Below are positions 26,377 through 36,400 of a stretch of 64,000 nucleotides of DNA, piece after piece. The notes beneath the pieces were generated by a model. It was not told the DNA's origin. It saw only the letters and a list, made by a program, of their open reading frames with translations, and searched no databases. The DNA is from Sphingobacterium sp. UT-1RO-CII-1 (lineage in GTDB: Bacteria; Bacteroidota; Bacteroidia; Sphingobacteriales; Sphingobacteriaceae). The stretch is from NCBI RefSeq assembly GCF_026711005.1, contig NZ_JAPPVJ010000003.1, positions 248,001 to 312,000 of the forward strand, written 5' to 3'. Position 1 is the first letter of the stretch. The number at the start of each line of letters is the position of its first letter. A program made the position numbers and the translations under genes.

Positions 26377-28992
26377 ATGAGCATAGCAAAAACTTACAAT
26401 CCGAGAGAGGCAGAAAAGAAGTGGTATTCTTACTGGATGGAACATGGTTTTTTCCGTTCTACGCCTGATGAACGTGAGCCTTACACTATTGTAATGCCTC
26501 CACCTAACGTCACAGGTGTTCTCCATATGGGCCACATGTTGAATAATACAATACAAGATGTATTAATTCGTCGTGCACGTATGCAAGGCAAAAACGCTTG
26601 TTGGGTCCCAGGAACAGATCACGCATCAATTGCCACGGAAGCCAAAGTGGTTGCTATGTTGAAAGAGCAAGGGATTGACAAGAAATCATTATCCCGCGAA
26701 ACATTCTTAGAACATGCTTGGGAATGGAAAGAAAAATATGGAGGCATTATTCTTAAGCAACTTGAAAAACTAGGAGCTTCCTGCGATTGGGAGCGTACAA
26801 AATTCACAATGGATCCTGATCTATCAGAAGCTGTTATTGATACTTTTATTAAGTTTTACAAAGAAGGATATATTTATCGTGGAGTCCGTATGGTTAATTG
26901 GGATCCACAAGGAAAAACCGCTTTATCCGACGAGGAGGTTATACGTAAAGAAGTTAATCAAAAACTTTACTATGTACGCTACCAAATTAAAGACAGTGAA
27001 GAGTATATAATCATTGCTACTACACGTCCCGAAACAATTATGGCAGATACAGCAATATGTATCAACCCAAATGACGAAAGGTTCACACACCTAAAAGGTC
27101 AATCCGTCATAGTCCCTCTGATAAATAGAGAAATACCCATAATTGAAGACGAGTATGTCGATATGGACTTTGGAACAGGCTGTTTAAAAGTGACTCCTGC
27201 ACACGACTTAAATGATTACGAACTAGGACAAAAACACAATTTAGAGGTCATTGATATTCTAAATGATGATGGCTCCTTAAATGAAAAAGCTCAAATTTTA
27301 ATCGGTGAAGACCGCTTTATTGCCCGGAAAAAAGTTACTAACTTGCTAGAAGAAGCCGGACAAATAGAAAAAATAGAAGATTACAAATCCCAAGTTGGAT
27401 TTTCTGAACGTACGGATGCAGTCATTGAGCCTAAATTATCCATGCAATGGTTCTGCAAAATGGATAAATTGGCAAAACCTGCTTTAGAGTACGTTGAAAA
27501 TGGTACCATCAAACTGATACCTGAAAAGTTTTTTGCCTCATATAAGCACTGGATGCTCAATGTAAAAGACTGGTGTATTTCTCGTCAACTTTGGTGGGGA
27601 CAGCAAATACCTGCGTGGTATAACGAAAACAACGAATGGGTTGTTGCTAAAACAGAACAAGAAGCTATAACCGAATTTAATCAACAAGGCAAAAGCTCAT
27701 CAAATCTCCTCCAAGAAGAAGATGTTTTAGATACTTGGTTCTCGTCTGCTTTATGGCCAATGTCTGTGTTTGACGGTGTACGTAACCCAGATAATACTGA
27801 ATTTAATTACTACTACCCTACCCAAGACTTAGTAACAGCTCCCGAAATCTTATTCTTCTGGGTAGCACGTATGATAATAATGGGGCACGACTATACACAA
27901 AAACCACCTTTTAAGAATGTATACTTAACAGGAATCGTACGTGATAAAATGGGACGTAAAATGTCTAAATCCTTAGGCAATTCACCTGATCCAATTGAAT
28001 TAATGGAACAATATGGGACAGATGGTGTCCGTGTCGGTATGTTATTATCATCTCCTGCAGGAAACGATCTAATGTTTGATATTTCATACTGTGAACAAGG
28101 TCGAAATTTTGCGAATAAAATATGGAACGCTTTCCGCCTAGTAAAAGGGTGGGAGACAACAGAAGCCCCAGCAACGGAGTCTCAAAAAAATGCAGCTATT
28201 TGGTTTGAAAACCGATTTAACCAAGCCGTATCCGAAATAGATGAACATTTCTCACATTATCGCTTATCCGATGCTTTAATGGCAATCTATAAATTGATAT
28301 GGGATGACTTCTGTTCTTGGTATTTAGAATTGATCAAACCCGCCTATCAAGCACCGATTGAGAAAGAAACCCACGAAACTGTCAAAGTATTTTTTGAAAA
28401 AATACTTACACTCGCACACCCTTTTATGCCTTTCCTAACCGAAGAATTATGGCATGACGAACTATTTAAGAAACGTGAAGAAAAAGATTGCATTATTGTT
28501 GCTCAATACCCAGTAGTGAAAGACTTTGACATACGCTTGATTAAAGACTTCGAAATTGTTCAGCAAATTATCTCAGAGGTGCGCAGCATAAGAAATGCCA
28601 AGGGAATATCTCCAAAAATTGAACTCCCTTTAGCTATCAATGCCGCTGGTATTGATTTCGAAACCCACAGAGAAACTATCATAAAACTTGCAAATATATC
28701 GACGTTAGATCTGGTTAACGAAAAAATACAAGGAGCAGTTAGCTTTCTAGCAGGAAAAAGCGAATGCTTTGTAGCATTAGAAGAAAATATAGATATAGAT
28801 GCAGAACGGGAACGTATTACTAAAGAAATAGAATATCTAAAAGGTTTTTTAATATCCGTGGATAAAAAACTATCCAACGAACGTTTTATTCAGAATGCAA
28901 AACCAGAAGTGGTACAAAACGAAAAAAACAAAAAAGCTGATGCAGATACTAAGTTAAAAATACTTGAAGGAAGTTTACTCAACTTGAGCTAA
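26377..28992 (+). CDS. valS: Valyl-tRNA synthetase
   Basis: The 871-residue class Ia synthetase has the HIGH-type motif HMGH at 50-53 (after PPPNVTGVL), a CP1 editing domain containing TTRPETI, the KMSKS motif at 528-532, a helical anticodon-binding domain, and a C-terminal coiled coil (about 805-871). It attaches valine to tRNA-Val and edits mischarged threonine. It is a single gene closed by a 20-bp-stem terminator. Confidence 0.98.
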   Translation: MSIAKTYNPREAEKKWYSYWMEHGFFRSTPDEREPYTIVMPPPNVTGVLHMGHMLNNTIQDVLIRRARMQGKNACWVPGTDHASIATEAKVVAMLKEQGIDKKSLSRETFLEHAWEWKEKYGGIILKQLEKLGASCDWERTKFTMDPDLSEAVIDTFIKFYKEGYIYRGVRMVNWDPQGKTALSDEEVIRKEVNQKLYYVRYQIKDSEEYIIIATTRPETIMADTAICINPNDERFTHLKGQSVIVPLINREIPIIEDEYVDMDFGTGCLKVTPAHDLNDYELGQKHNLEVIDILNDDGSLNEKAQILIGEDRFIARKKVTNLLEEAGQIEKIEDYKSQVGFSERTDAVIEPKLSMQWFCKMDKLAKPALEYVENGTIKLIPEKFFASYKHWMLNVKDWCISRQLWWGQQIPAWYNENNEWVVAKTEQEAITEFNQQGKSSSNLLQEEDVLDTWFSSALWPMSVFDGVRNPDNTEFNYYYPTQDLVTAPEILFFWVARMIIMGHDYTQKPPFKNVYLTGIVRDKMGRKMSKSLGNSPDPIELMEQYGTDGVRVGMLLSSPAGNDLMFDISYCEQGRNFANKIWNAFRLVKGWETTEAPATESQKNAAIWFENRFNQAVSEIDEHFSHYRLSDALMAIYKLIWDDFCSWYLELIKPAYQAPIEKETHETVKVFFEKILTLAHPFMPFLTEELWHDELFKKREEKDCIIVAQYPVVKDFDIRLIKDFEIVQQIISEVRSIRNAKGISPKIELPLAINAAGIDFETHRETIIKLANISTLDLVNEKIQGAVSFLAGKSECFVALEENIDIDAERERITKEIEYLKGFLISVDKKLSNERFIQNAKPEVVQNEKNKKADADTKLKILEGSLLNLS

Positions 28993-29007
28993 ATCCATTT
29001 AATTGTT

Positions 29008-29059
29008 CAACAAAAAAGCGTCTTTGAAACTTAACCGATTCAAAGACGCTTTTTTGTTG
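29008..29059. terminator. valS terminator
   Basis: A perfect 20-bp inverted repeat (29008-29027 with 29040-29059) has an AGCGTC/GACGCT core and a T6 tract. It lies 15 bp after the valS stop codon. Confidence 0.92.
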
Positions 29060-29196
29060 CATTATGAATAACTAGCTAAAAATTTTCACCGACAGCATTT
29101 CGCATTTTACCGAACAATAAGATAAGTTCACCTATTTCATCTATACATATTATGATAGCTATGATACATTTGTTCTATTATAAAAAACATAGAAAG

Positions 29197-29472
29197 ATGA
29201 AAATGAAACAAACATACAATATAAATAGCGAAACCTTAACTAAGGTCTTTGATAAGATTTTTTTATGGATTCAAAAAACAAAAATCACTATCAGTTCTAA
29301 ACGTAACAAAGAGTACATAAGACTTCCTTTTATTTTTGCGTTAGCAATTGCGATTATTTTTCCGTTCATTATTATAATAGGTCTTATAGTAAGTTTAACT
29401 TTTGGTCTACATATAACATTTGAACGAGAAATAAGTTCGGAGAAGCAACCAGATATCATAAAGATCAACTAA
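29197..29472 (+). CDS. Small membrane protein, possibly DUF4342-like
   Basis: From the ATG at 29197, which has AGAAAG just before it, the product is 91 residues; the frame can be extended to an ATG at 29152. A hydrophilic N-terminal part ends in TKITISSKRNKEYIRLP and is followed by one strong hydrophobic stretch (FIFALAIAIIFPFIIIIGLIV). The plan of a short amphipathic domain, basic strand and single membrane segment resembles DUF4342 proteins, but I am not certain. The YqaE-like gene follows after 12 bp, so they are cotranscribed. Function unknown. Confidence 0.65.
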   Translation: MKMKQTYNINSETLTKVFDKIFLWIQKTKITISSKRNKEYIRLPFIFALAIAIIFPFIIIIGLIVSLTFGLHITFEREISSEKQPDIIKIN

Positions 29473-29484
29473 ACCATTAAAATA

Positions 29485-29685
29485 ATGACATTAATTGCTG
29501 TACTTCTACCTTGGTTATCTTTTTTTCTCCGGGGAAAAATTATAATAGGTTTAATATGTCTCATTCTACAGATAACTCTCATAGGCTGGTTACCTGCTGC
29601 TATATGGGCAGTAGCCTCCCTAGTAGATGATCGCAACAAACGACGCATAAACCGTCTTGAACGGGATATGCATCGTATAGGCTAA
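29485..29685 (+). CDS. YqaE/Pmp3-like small membrane protein
   Basis: The 66-residue product has two hydrophobic segments: IAVLLPWLSFFL, then IIGLICLILQITLIGWLPAAIWAVASLV. This matches the YqaE/Pmp3 plan, in which the second segment contains the GWLP motif. The tail (DDRNKRRINRLERDMHRIG) is basic and longer than in the shortest members. Family members are stress-responsive membrane proteolipids that affect membrane potential. It is translated 12 bp after the preceding small membrane protein gene. Its stop codon lies only 2 bp from that of the converging Dabb gene. Confidence 0.75.
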   Translation: MTLIAVLLPWLSFFLRGKIIIGLICLILQITLIGWLPAAIWAVASLVDDRNKRRINRLERDMHRIG

Positions 29686-29687
29686 GG

Positions 29688-30107
29688 TTACAAAATTTCC
29701 GTATCCATTACCAACACCTTCCTCCAGTATTTACCATATTTGGCAGAAGCAGCTAAATGTCCAGGATCATTTTCATATATTTCTATATCCTTTAAACTTT
29801 TAAAAGATACAATCAAATTATAACTAAAAGATTGGTCCACCACATCCCTGGCATTAGTACCAGCGACTTTACCATAATGTATAGTGTGAATACCAGGAAC
29901 ATTCTTCAATTCTTCAAAGAAGTTCAAAAAATCAGCTTCTTCTTCGGGTGTGATTCCCTCCTTTAACCAAAAAGACACATGATGTAAAATATAACCTTTT
30001 CCTATACTATCCTCTACACTAGCCGTAGTCATGCTATTACCACACGACGTCACAGATGTACCTACACCAACCAGAGCGGCAGCTGTTAAAAAACTTCTTC
30101 TTTTCAT
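29688..30107 (-). CDS. Exported Dabb (stress-responsive alpha/beta barrel) domain protein
   Basis: The 139-residue protein has a single Dabb domain from about 38 (ILHHVSFWLKEG...) to the end. The N-terminus (KRRSFLTAAALVG) resembles a Tat signal and ends in VTSC, so the product is probably an exported lipoprotein. Dabb proteins are dimeric ferredoxin-like barrels, mostly of unknown biochemical role. It lies 118 bp downstream of the leftward PepSY-like genes and could be read through from them. No terminator is visible between it and the converging YqaE-like gene. Confidence 0.82.
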   Translation of the reverse strand: MKRRSFLTAAALVGVGTSVTSCGNSMTTASVEDSIGKGYILHHVSFWLKEGITPEEEADFLNFFEELKNVPGIHTIHYGKVAGTNARDVVDQSFSYNLIVSFKSLKDIEIYENDPGHLAASAKYGKYWRKVLVMDTEIL

Positions 30108-30225
30108 GATATATGATTATAATTATATTCAAATATACACAATTGCAGTCTTTCACAAGTTCAATATAAAAAAAGCCCTAAATCAAGATTCATATAAGGC
30201 TAGCAAAATATTTAGCGATTTCTTT

Positions 30226-30654
30226 TTACTTACAGCCACCTTTAAACTCACCATTTGCAGTAAAACAAATACTGATATTTTGTTTAATTAAGGTGATAAC
30301 AAAACCGTGCACATCCTTCTTTATTAAACTTATATTATTTCCAACATATGTTTTTCCTATATAAGCCACAATCTTCGGATTAATAAAACCTATAGGAATG
30401 TTTTTCCCACTCTTGCCATCGACCATCAGCCATTCCCCTACTTCATCAAATTTCAATTCACAACCATTCATCAAGTATACAGAATAACTATTCTTTACTT
30501 TTTTGACGTGAGATACATTCACTCCTACAAAGTAGTTTCTAATAAATTCCTTGGATGACTCTGGCAAATCATTACTTGAGATTACATTTTTACTGCAAGC
30601 ACTTGTTAAAAGTAAAAACACAAGCCCCAAAAACCTTATACTTTTTCTGCTCAT
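30226..30654 (-). CDS. PepSY-like lipoprotein
   Basis: From the ATG at 30654 the product is 142 residues (a TTG at 30672 would add six). A lipoprotein signal ends in LLTSAC. The mature part has two tandem PepSY-like units of about 50 residues, each shaped as helix-strand-strand: the first starts near LPESSKEFIRNYF and ends with ELKFDEVGEWLMVDG, the second near INPKIVAYIGKTY. This is the PepSY-like (DUF2874) family, periplasmic and of unknown ligand. It is paired with a paralogue 24 bp upstream and lies downstream of a two-component system. Confidence 0.8.
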   Translation of the reverse strand: MSRKSIRFLGLVFLLLTSACSKNVISSNDLPESSKEFIRNYFVGVNVSHVKKVKNSYSVYLMNGCELKFDEVGEWLMVDGKSGKNIPIGFINPKIVAYIGKTYVGNNISLIKKDVHGFVITLIKQNISICFTANGEFKGGCK

Positions 30655-30678
30655 TGATATTACATGACACAATGAAAA

Positions 30679-31122
30679 TTAATCGTCTATTCGTCTAAAA
30701 TCCCCTTCTTTGGTAAACTCAAGCTCTAAACCGTTTGATATTTCAACTTCAATTTTATTACGGTGTTTTTTAATTTCCTTAACAAAAGTGTTAGGAAAAC
30801 TTCTTTGAACGTATTCCATGATTTTCACAGGAACAACCTCCACAGGCACTCGATCATTTTTCATGTCAATTTTTTTCCATTCGCCATCACTATCAAACTC
30901 TACCTTTGTTCCGCTATTAAATTTCACTTCGTACTCTTTGGAAATGAGAAATTTAGTATCCTTTTTTACTAAAACAACATCCTTCGGAGAAAAATGTTTT
31001 TTCACAAAAGCCTGCGCTTTCTCTGGTAAGTCAGCAAAAGTAATAATTTTATCTGCAGCTTTTACCTGGATTACCATTGCAACGAGAATCACGGTAACTA
31101 AAACTATTATAACCTTATTCAT
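30679..31122 (-). CDS. PepSY-like exported protein
   Basis: The 147-residue protein has a Sec signal peptide (about 1-22, cut after VKA) and two PepSY-like repeats: LPEKAQAFVKKHF...VEFDSDGEWKKID and VPVKIMEYVQRSF...LEFTKEGDFRRID. Such proteins are common periplasmic products in Bacteroidota and often sit beside OmpR-type two-component systems, as here (242 bp downstream of the kinase gene, same strand). They may be targets or periplasmic partners of the sensor (inference). The ligand is unknown. Confidence 0.82.
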   Translation of the reverse strand: MNKVIIVLVTVILVAMVIQVKAADKIITFADLPEKAQAFVKKHFSPKDVVLVKKDTKFLISKEYEVKFNSGTKVEFDSDGEWKKIDMKNDRVPVEVVPVKIMEYVQRSFPNTFVKEIKKHRNKIEVEISNGLELEFTKEGDFRRIDD

Positions 31123-31364
31123 ATCTAAATAATTTATTTTTTAATGATCACATGTAAGTATTTCATGAACTCACAAGCTAGATTTATTCTTCGATTTTGA
31201 AATAAAATATAAAAACTATTTTTCTTCCTTTTCATATAATTGCTAGTCCATGGATATTTTAATATTTGTTTATTCTATAACATAAGCAAACTCTATACCT
31301 ATCTTATTAACTTTCTTTAGTGATATAACAACAAAGCAAATATAACGCACAATTTAGGAAGCAT

Positions 31365-32651
31365 TTAGGATTTCACATACCGTAAAGCAAAAATATGTTT
31401 ACCACCTGTATACGAATACATAATATGTAAAAATGGATACAGATCAACGATAGACTTTACGATAGCTAACCCAAGACCATTAGATTGATTATCTTGTTCG
31501 CCTTTATGAAAACGATTAAATACTTTTTCGGTATCTAAAGCGGAACCATTAGATGAATTCAATACACGCAAACAATCGTCCGTTATGTCAACTATTATCT
31601 TTCCCCCTTTTTCAGTATACTTGATGGCATTACGCAATAAATTTGCAAACAGCACCTCCGCTAGATCTGGATTCATAGTTATAACAAAAGACCCTTTATC
31701 ATTAAGCTGAAATTCAACTTCCTTATACTCAATCATACTTTGATATGTAATAAAAGTCTCATGGACAATCTGATTAAGGTTAACAGATAGCACTTCACTA
31801 TACTGCCTATTACTAATTCGAGATAACATTAGTAAAGACTTATTCAGCCCAACTAAACGCATTAATGATGATTTCGCCTCTGCTATTGCTGTAAGTTGTC
31901 CTTCATTTAGACTCAAATCCTCCATTAATAACTCCAGTTTATTAATAGTTACTGCTAATGGCGTTTGCAACTCATGAGATGCATTTTCAATAAAAAGTTT
32001 CTGTTCATTAAAAACTTCTTCATTTCGCCTCCACATATCTACAATCTCATTATAAAGAGTTTGAAACTCTATAACATTTGTATTTATAGGTGCCAATTGT
32101 TCCTTCTTACCAAAACGATACAAGTTCAAATTATCAATTATTACATTAAATGGCCCCCAAGCTTTTCGGAGAACAAACTCATTAATAAGATATAAACTAA
32201 GTACTAAAACTAAATAAAGCACAATAAGTGCTGTACTCAAATCTAACATCAAATCATCTTCCTCAACCGTAGATGTACGAATCTCTAAATGATAGGGCAC
32301 GCCCTCTGGATCGTAAAATCCAGTTCGTAATACACGATAAGGCTCCTCTTCATCATCATATGGCATATAAAAAAACTCACGACTAAAGTTATTATCTTCT
32401 GAGAAGCTAACATCTCCTTCGGCAGAGATTATCCTAAATTGATTTACGCCATATTCATTAATGTTTAATGTATTTAAGTTCCTATATACTTCTCTTAAAA
32501 TTTCTATTTTTTGATTTTTCAAGCCATCATCAACATTATCATATACTTCCTCTAAAATATAAGCGTAGAAAAGAACAGCCCACACTGCGATAATTAATAA
32601 AAAAGATATACTTAAATGTCTAAGTGTATAGTTTTTAAGCGATACTCGCAT
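31365..32651 (-). CDS. Sensor histidine kinase
   Basis: The 428-residue protein has two transmembrane helices (about 12-32 and 138-160) flanking a periplasmic domain of about 105 residues. A short linker leads to the HisKA dimerisation domain with the phospho-accepting H226 (NASHELQTPLA) and an HATPase domain with the N box (NLLRNAIKYTE) and GLGLAIVKSI. The periplasmic part has no domain I recognise. The gene starts 2 bp after the response-regulator stop, so the two are translated together. The signal is unknown; the adjacent PepSY-like genes suggest an envelope or metal-related cue (inference). Confidence 0.93.
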   Translation of the reverse strand: MRVSLKNYTLRHLSISFLLIIAVWAVLFYAYILEEVYDNVDDGLKNQKIEILREVYRNLNTLNINEYGVNQFRIISAEGDVSFSEDNNFSREFFYMPYDDEEEPYRVLRTGFYDPEGVPYHLEIRTSTVEEDDLMLDLSTALIVLYLVLVLSLYLINEFVLRKAWGPFNVIIDNLNLYRFGKKEQLAPINTNVIEFQTLYNEIVDMWRRNEEVFNEQKLFIENASHELQTPLAVTINKLELLMEDLSLNEGQLTAIAEAKSSLMRLVGLNKSLLMLSRISNRQYSEVLSVNLNQIVHETFITYQSMIEYKEVEFQLNDKGSFVITMNPDLAEVLFANLLRNAIKYTEKGGKIIVDITDDCLRVLNSSNGSALDTEKVFNRFHKGEQDNQSNGLGLAIVKSIVDLYPFLHIMYSYTGGKHIFALRYVKS

Positions 32652-32653
32652 GA

Positions 32654-33325
32654 CTAAACTAATTTATAACCAACTCCGTAAACAGCCTGAAAATCAACCT
32701 CAGCCTTCGATTCTTTCAGCTTTTTTCGTAGGTTTTTAATCTGAGAATAAATAAAATCCAAATTATCAGCCTGATCTATGTCATCGCCCCAAATAGCCTC
32801 GGCCAAAGAGGTTTTCTCTACTAACCTTTCAGGCCTGACCATAAAATGGTAAAATAAATCATATTCCTTTCTATTTAGATAAACTTCAAGACTTCCTATC
32901 ATGACTTTTCTTTTATCAGGAAATAAACACACATTTTTATACGTAATCACCTGCTCCCCTTGTTGATTCTTCCGACGGATAACACTTTTTACCCTCGCCA
33001 ATAGTTCTGCCAAATGAAAAGGCTTAGCTAGGTAGTCATCAGCGCCCAATTCTAACCCTTCTACTTTGTCATCGACAGAATCCTTGGCCGAAATAATTAT
33101 TACCGAATCATCCTTACCCATTTTTCGCAACTCGGTAAGTAACTTCATACCAGAAGCACCGGGTAACATAATATCCAGTAAAATACAGTCGTAACTATAA
33201 TTTGCTATTTTATCTAACCCACTATAATAATCTTTAGCAGTCTCAACGATAAAATGCTCTTTTTCCAGAAAAAGCTGAACGACAAGCATCAATTCGATTT
33301 CATCTTCTATTACTAATATCTTCAT
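32654..33325 (-). CDS. OmpR/PhoB-family response regulator
   Basis: From the ATG at 33325 the product is 223 residues; a TTG at 33343 would add six. The receiver domain has the acidic pair E7-D8, phospho-acceptor D51 (LLDIMLPG) and the conserved Lys in LAKPF. A winged-helix DNA-binding domain of the PhoB type follows, ending in VYGVGYKL. It is cotranscribed with the downstream histidine kinase gene and is divergent from tamB. Confidence 0.94.
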   Translation of the reverse strand: MKILVIEDEIELMLVVQLFLEKEHFIVETAKDYYSGLDKIANYSYDCILLDIMLPGASGMKLLTELRKMGKDDSVIIISAKDSVDDKVEGLELGADDYLAKPFHLAELLARVKSVIRRKNQQGEQVITYKNVCLFPDKRKVMIGSLEVYLNRKEYDLFYHFMVRPERLVEKTSLAEAIWGDDIDQADNLDFIYSQIKNLRKKLKESKAEVDFQAVYGVGYKLV

Positions 33326-33496
33326 ATCAACTTTTTTATACAATAATAAACCGACTATCGGGAAAATTTTAGGAACGATATTTATAGACTTCGTTTATAA
33401 TTAATACAGTACAAAGTCTATCTTTGCTTAATTACAAGCAATTTGAAACATTTCATTATTTAAGTTAAACATTTAGGTTTGATTTCTGTTTTCTAA

Positions 33497-36400
33497 GTGC
33501 TTATTTATTGTATTTCATTATCATATAAAAAAACTGTTTTGAATCGATTTGGACGAATAGCTTTAAAAACCATTCTTTGGATTATCGGTAGTGTGATCGC
33601 CCTGCTTCTATTATTAATTTTGCTGATTAGACTTCCTAGTATCCAAAACTATGTAGTTGGTCAAGTCACAAATTACCTAGAAGATAAAATAGGAACACCT
33701 GTCGATATTGGCTATATTAATATTACTTTTCCAAAGAAGATAGTGTTGGAAAATGTATATTTTGAAGATCAATCTAAAGACACCCTAATAGCTGGAGAAA
33801 AGCTCCTTGTCGATATCAATATGTTTAAATTATTGAAAAACACCGTACAGGTACAAGAGATACAACTAAAAGGAATAACTGGAAAAATAAAGCGAAGCGC
33901 GCCCAGTGGGGACTTTAACTTTACCTATATTATTAATGCTTTCGACTCTGAACAGGAAAGCACAACAAAAAGCGACACAGTATCAGCCCTTATCTTTGAT
34001 ATCAATGACGTACTACTAGAAAACATTCATTTTGCTTATCATGACGATGTTATTGGTACATCCGCTGATATTCGTCTAAAAAAATTTGACACTAAACTTA
34101 AAAAATTTGATCTATCAAATAACATGGCATTTTCACTGCCAAATATAGAGTTAAATGGATTAGATGCTATTATCAAGCAATGGGCTTTACCAAAAGATAA
34201 TAATAATCTACCAGTTTTAACTAATGCACTAACAGAAAGTAATACCAGTGCAATAAACTCTTTACTCCCCGACATTGACATAAAAAACATTAAGCTGACT
34301 AACATCTCCGTACAATACCAAGACAGTTCTTCTTCAATGTATACCCACTTTAATATCAAAAAATTAAATGCGGGTCTTCAACAGATTGATCTAAATAAAG
34401 AAGTTATACACTTTAAGGATATCGAACTAGATGAGAGCGATTCTAAAATAGTATTAGCGAAAATAAACAAAATAGATACTGACGTAAAAGTCACTCAAAG
34501 CAAAGAAAGCCCCCCTATAAACTGGATTGTAAGTGCTCAAAGACTAACAATTAATAAAACTAACCTTTGGTTCAAGGATAATAATCAACCACAAGCTAAA
34601 GGTTTTGACTACTTTAATATAAAACTAACTGATTTAGGAGGAGAACTGAATAATCTTTATTACTCTGCAGACTCCATCTCTGGTTCCTTACCCTATCTGA
34701 CCGTTAAAGATCATTCTGGCTTTACATTAAAAAACATTCAGGGAGATTTTATATATACTAATACGGGCTTAGAAATTAAAAATTTATTGGCACAAACCCC
34801 TACTACCACGATACGTGACTATATTAGTATAGCTTATCCATCTTTAGACGACTTGACAGAAAATCCCCATCTGGTAAAAGTTAAGGTCAATATAAAAAAA
34901 TCAATTATCGACATGCGTGACCTCAACTACTTTGCTCCAGATTTAAAGGATATAGAAGCAATGAGACCCATTTTAGATCAAAAACTATATATTAATGGAA
35001 GTGCAGAAGGCAAGCTTGATTATCTAAATGTTCAAAAGTTTGATTTTAAAACAGGTGAACGCACGCATTTACTCGCCAATGCTGTCATAAAAGGATTACC
35101 AGATATTGAAAAATTAAATATCGACCTAGATCTTCAAAAATTAATTACAGGTCGCAAAGATTTAGAACAACTCATATCACAGTCTCTGTTACCAGATAGC
35201 CTGCAATTACCTAATGCAATTAGTCTAGTAGGTAAGTTTACAGGGGGCATGCAAGGTTTCGACACACACATGAATCTGGTGACAGAAAAAGGAAATGCGT
35301 CTTTAGAAGCTAATATTCTTATGGGGAGAGATACGACTTACAATGCAACTGTATTCATAGATGATCTAAATATCGGTAGTATCTTAAATCAAGACTCTCT
35401 GTTAGGAAATTTATCATTTGGCGCAAAGGTTGTCGGTACAGGGCTAGATCCAAAAACAATGATTACAGATATTGAGGGTGAACTAAACCAATTGGACGCC
35501 ATCGGCTATACTTATAAAGGTATTAATTTAAACCTACAAGCGAAAGACGGTGACATTGCTGGCCTTATACAAAGTCCTGATCCAAACGTACAGTTTAATA
35601 TGGACTTTGCCGTTAACATGCATAGTAGATTTCCAAAAGTTCAAGCGAATCTAATGTTGGATAGTATCAACCTCAAGAATTTAAAAATAATGAACGATGA
35701 CTTTCGTTACCATGGAAGGGTTATTGCTGATTTTGAAACTGCCAATCCCGACTTTCTAAACGGAACAATAACCATATCTAACTCATCCTTAGCCTACAAC
35801 GACACTCGATTAACTTTAGATGATGTTCTATTAAAAGCCACGGCAGATAGTAATAGAAATACACTCATATTAAATTCAGAGTTCCTACGCGCTCACTTAG
35901 TTGGGAGATATAAACTTACAGAACTTAGCTCCTCTGTCAAGGATATTATCTACATGTATTACAACCCTCAACAAGTTGCACACTTACCAGAAGACTATAG
36001 CGCTCAGAATTTTGAATTTTCTGCCACACTAAATCATTCACGATTTATACGAGATCTCCTTCCCGAATTAGAAGAAATGCAGATAGTCACCCTAGATGGG
36101 ACTTTCAACAGCAATTCTAAGAATATAATGGCTAAATTATTAGCACCTAAGATTGTTTACGATGGAACTGTCTTAGAAGACATCAGCTTAGACGTAACGA
36201 CCGCAGATAGTACATTATACTACTCTGCACTAATAGAAAAGGTTAAAGTAGGAAACATACAACTTAACAACTCGGTTTTTAGCGGCAGTGTTATAGAAAA
36301 CAATTTAGATTTTGGCCTATGGATTAAAGATCTAAAAGACAAAGAACGTTATCACTTGGGGGCAACAGCTAGTGTAAATAATGATAATTATATAATCCGC

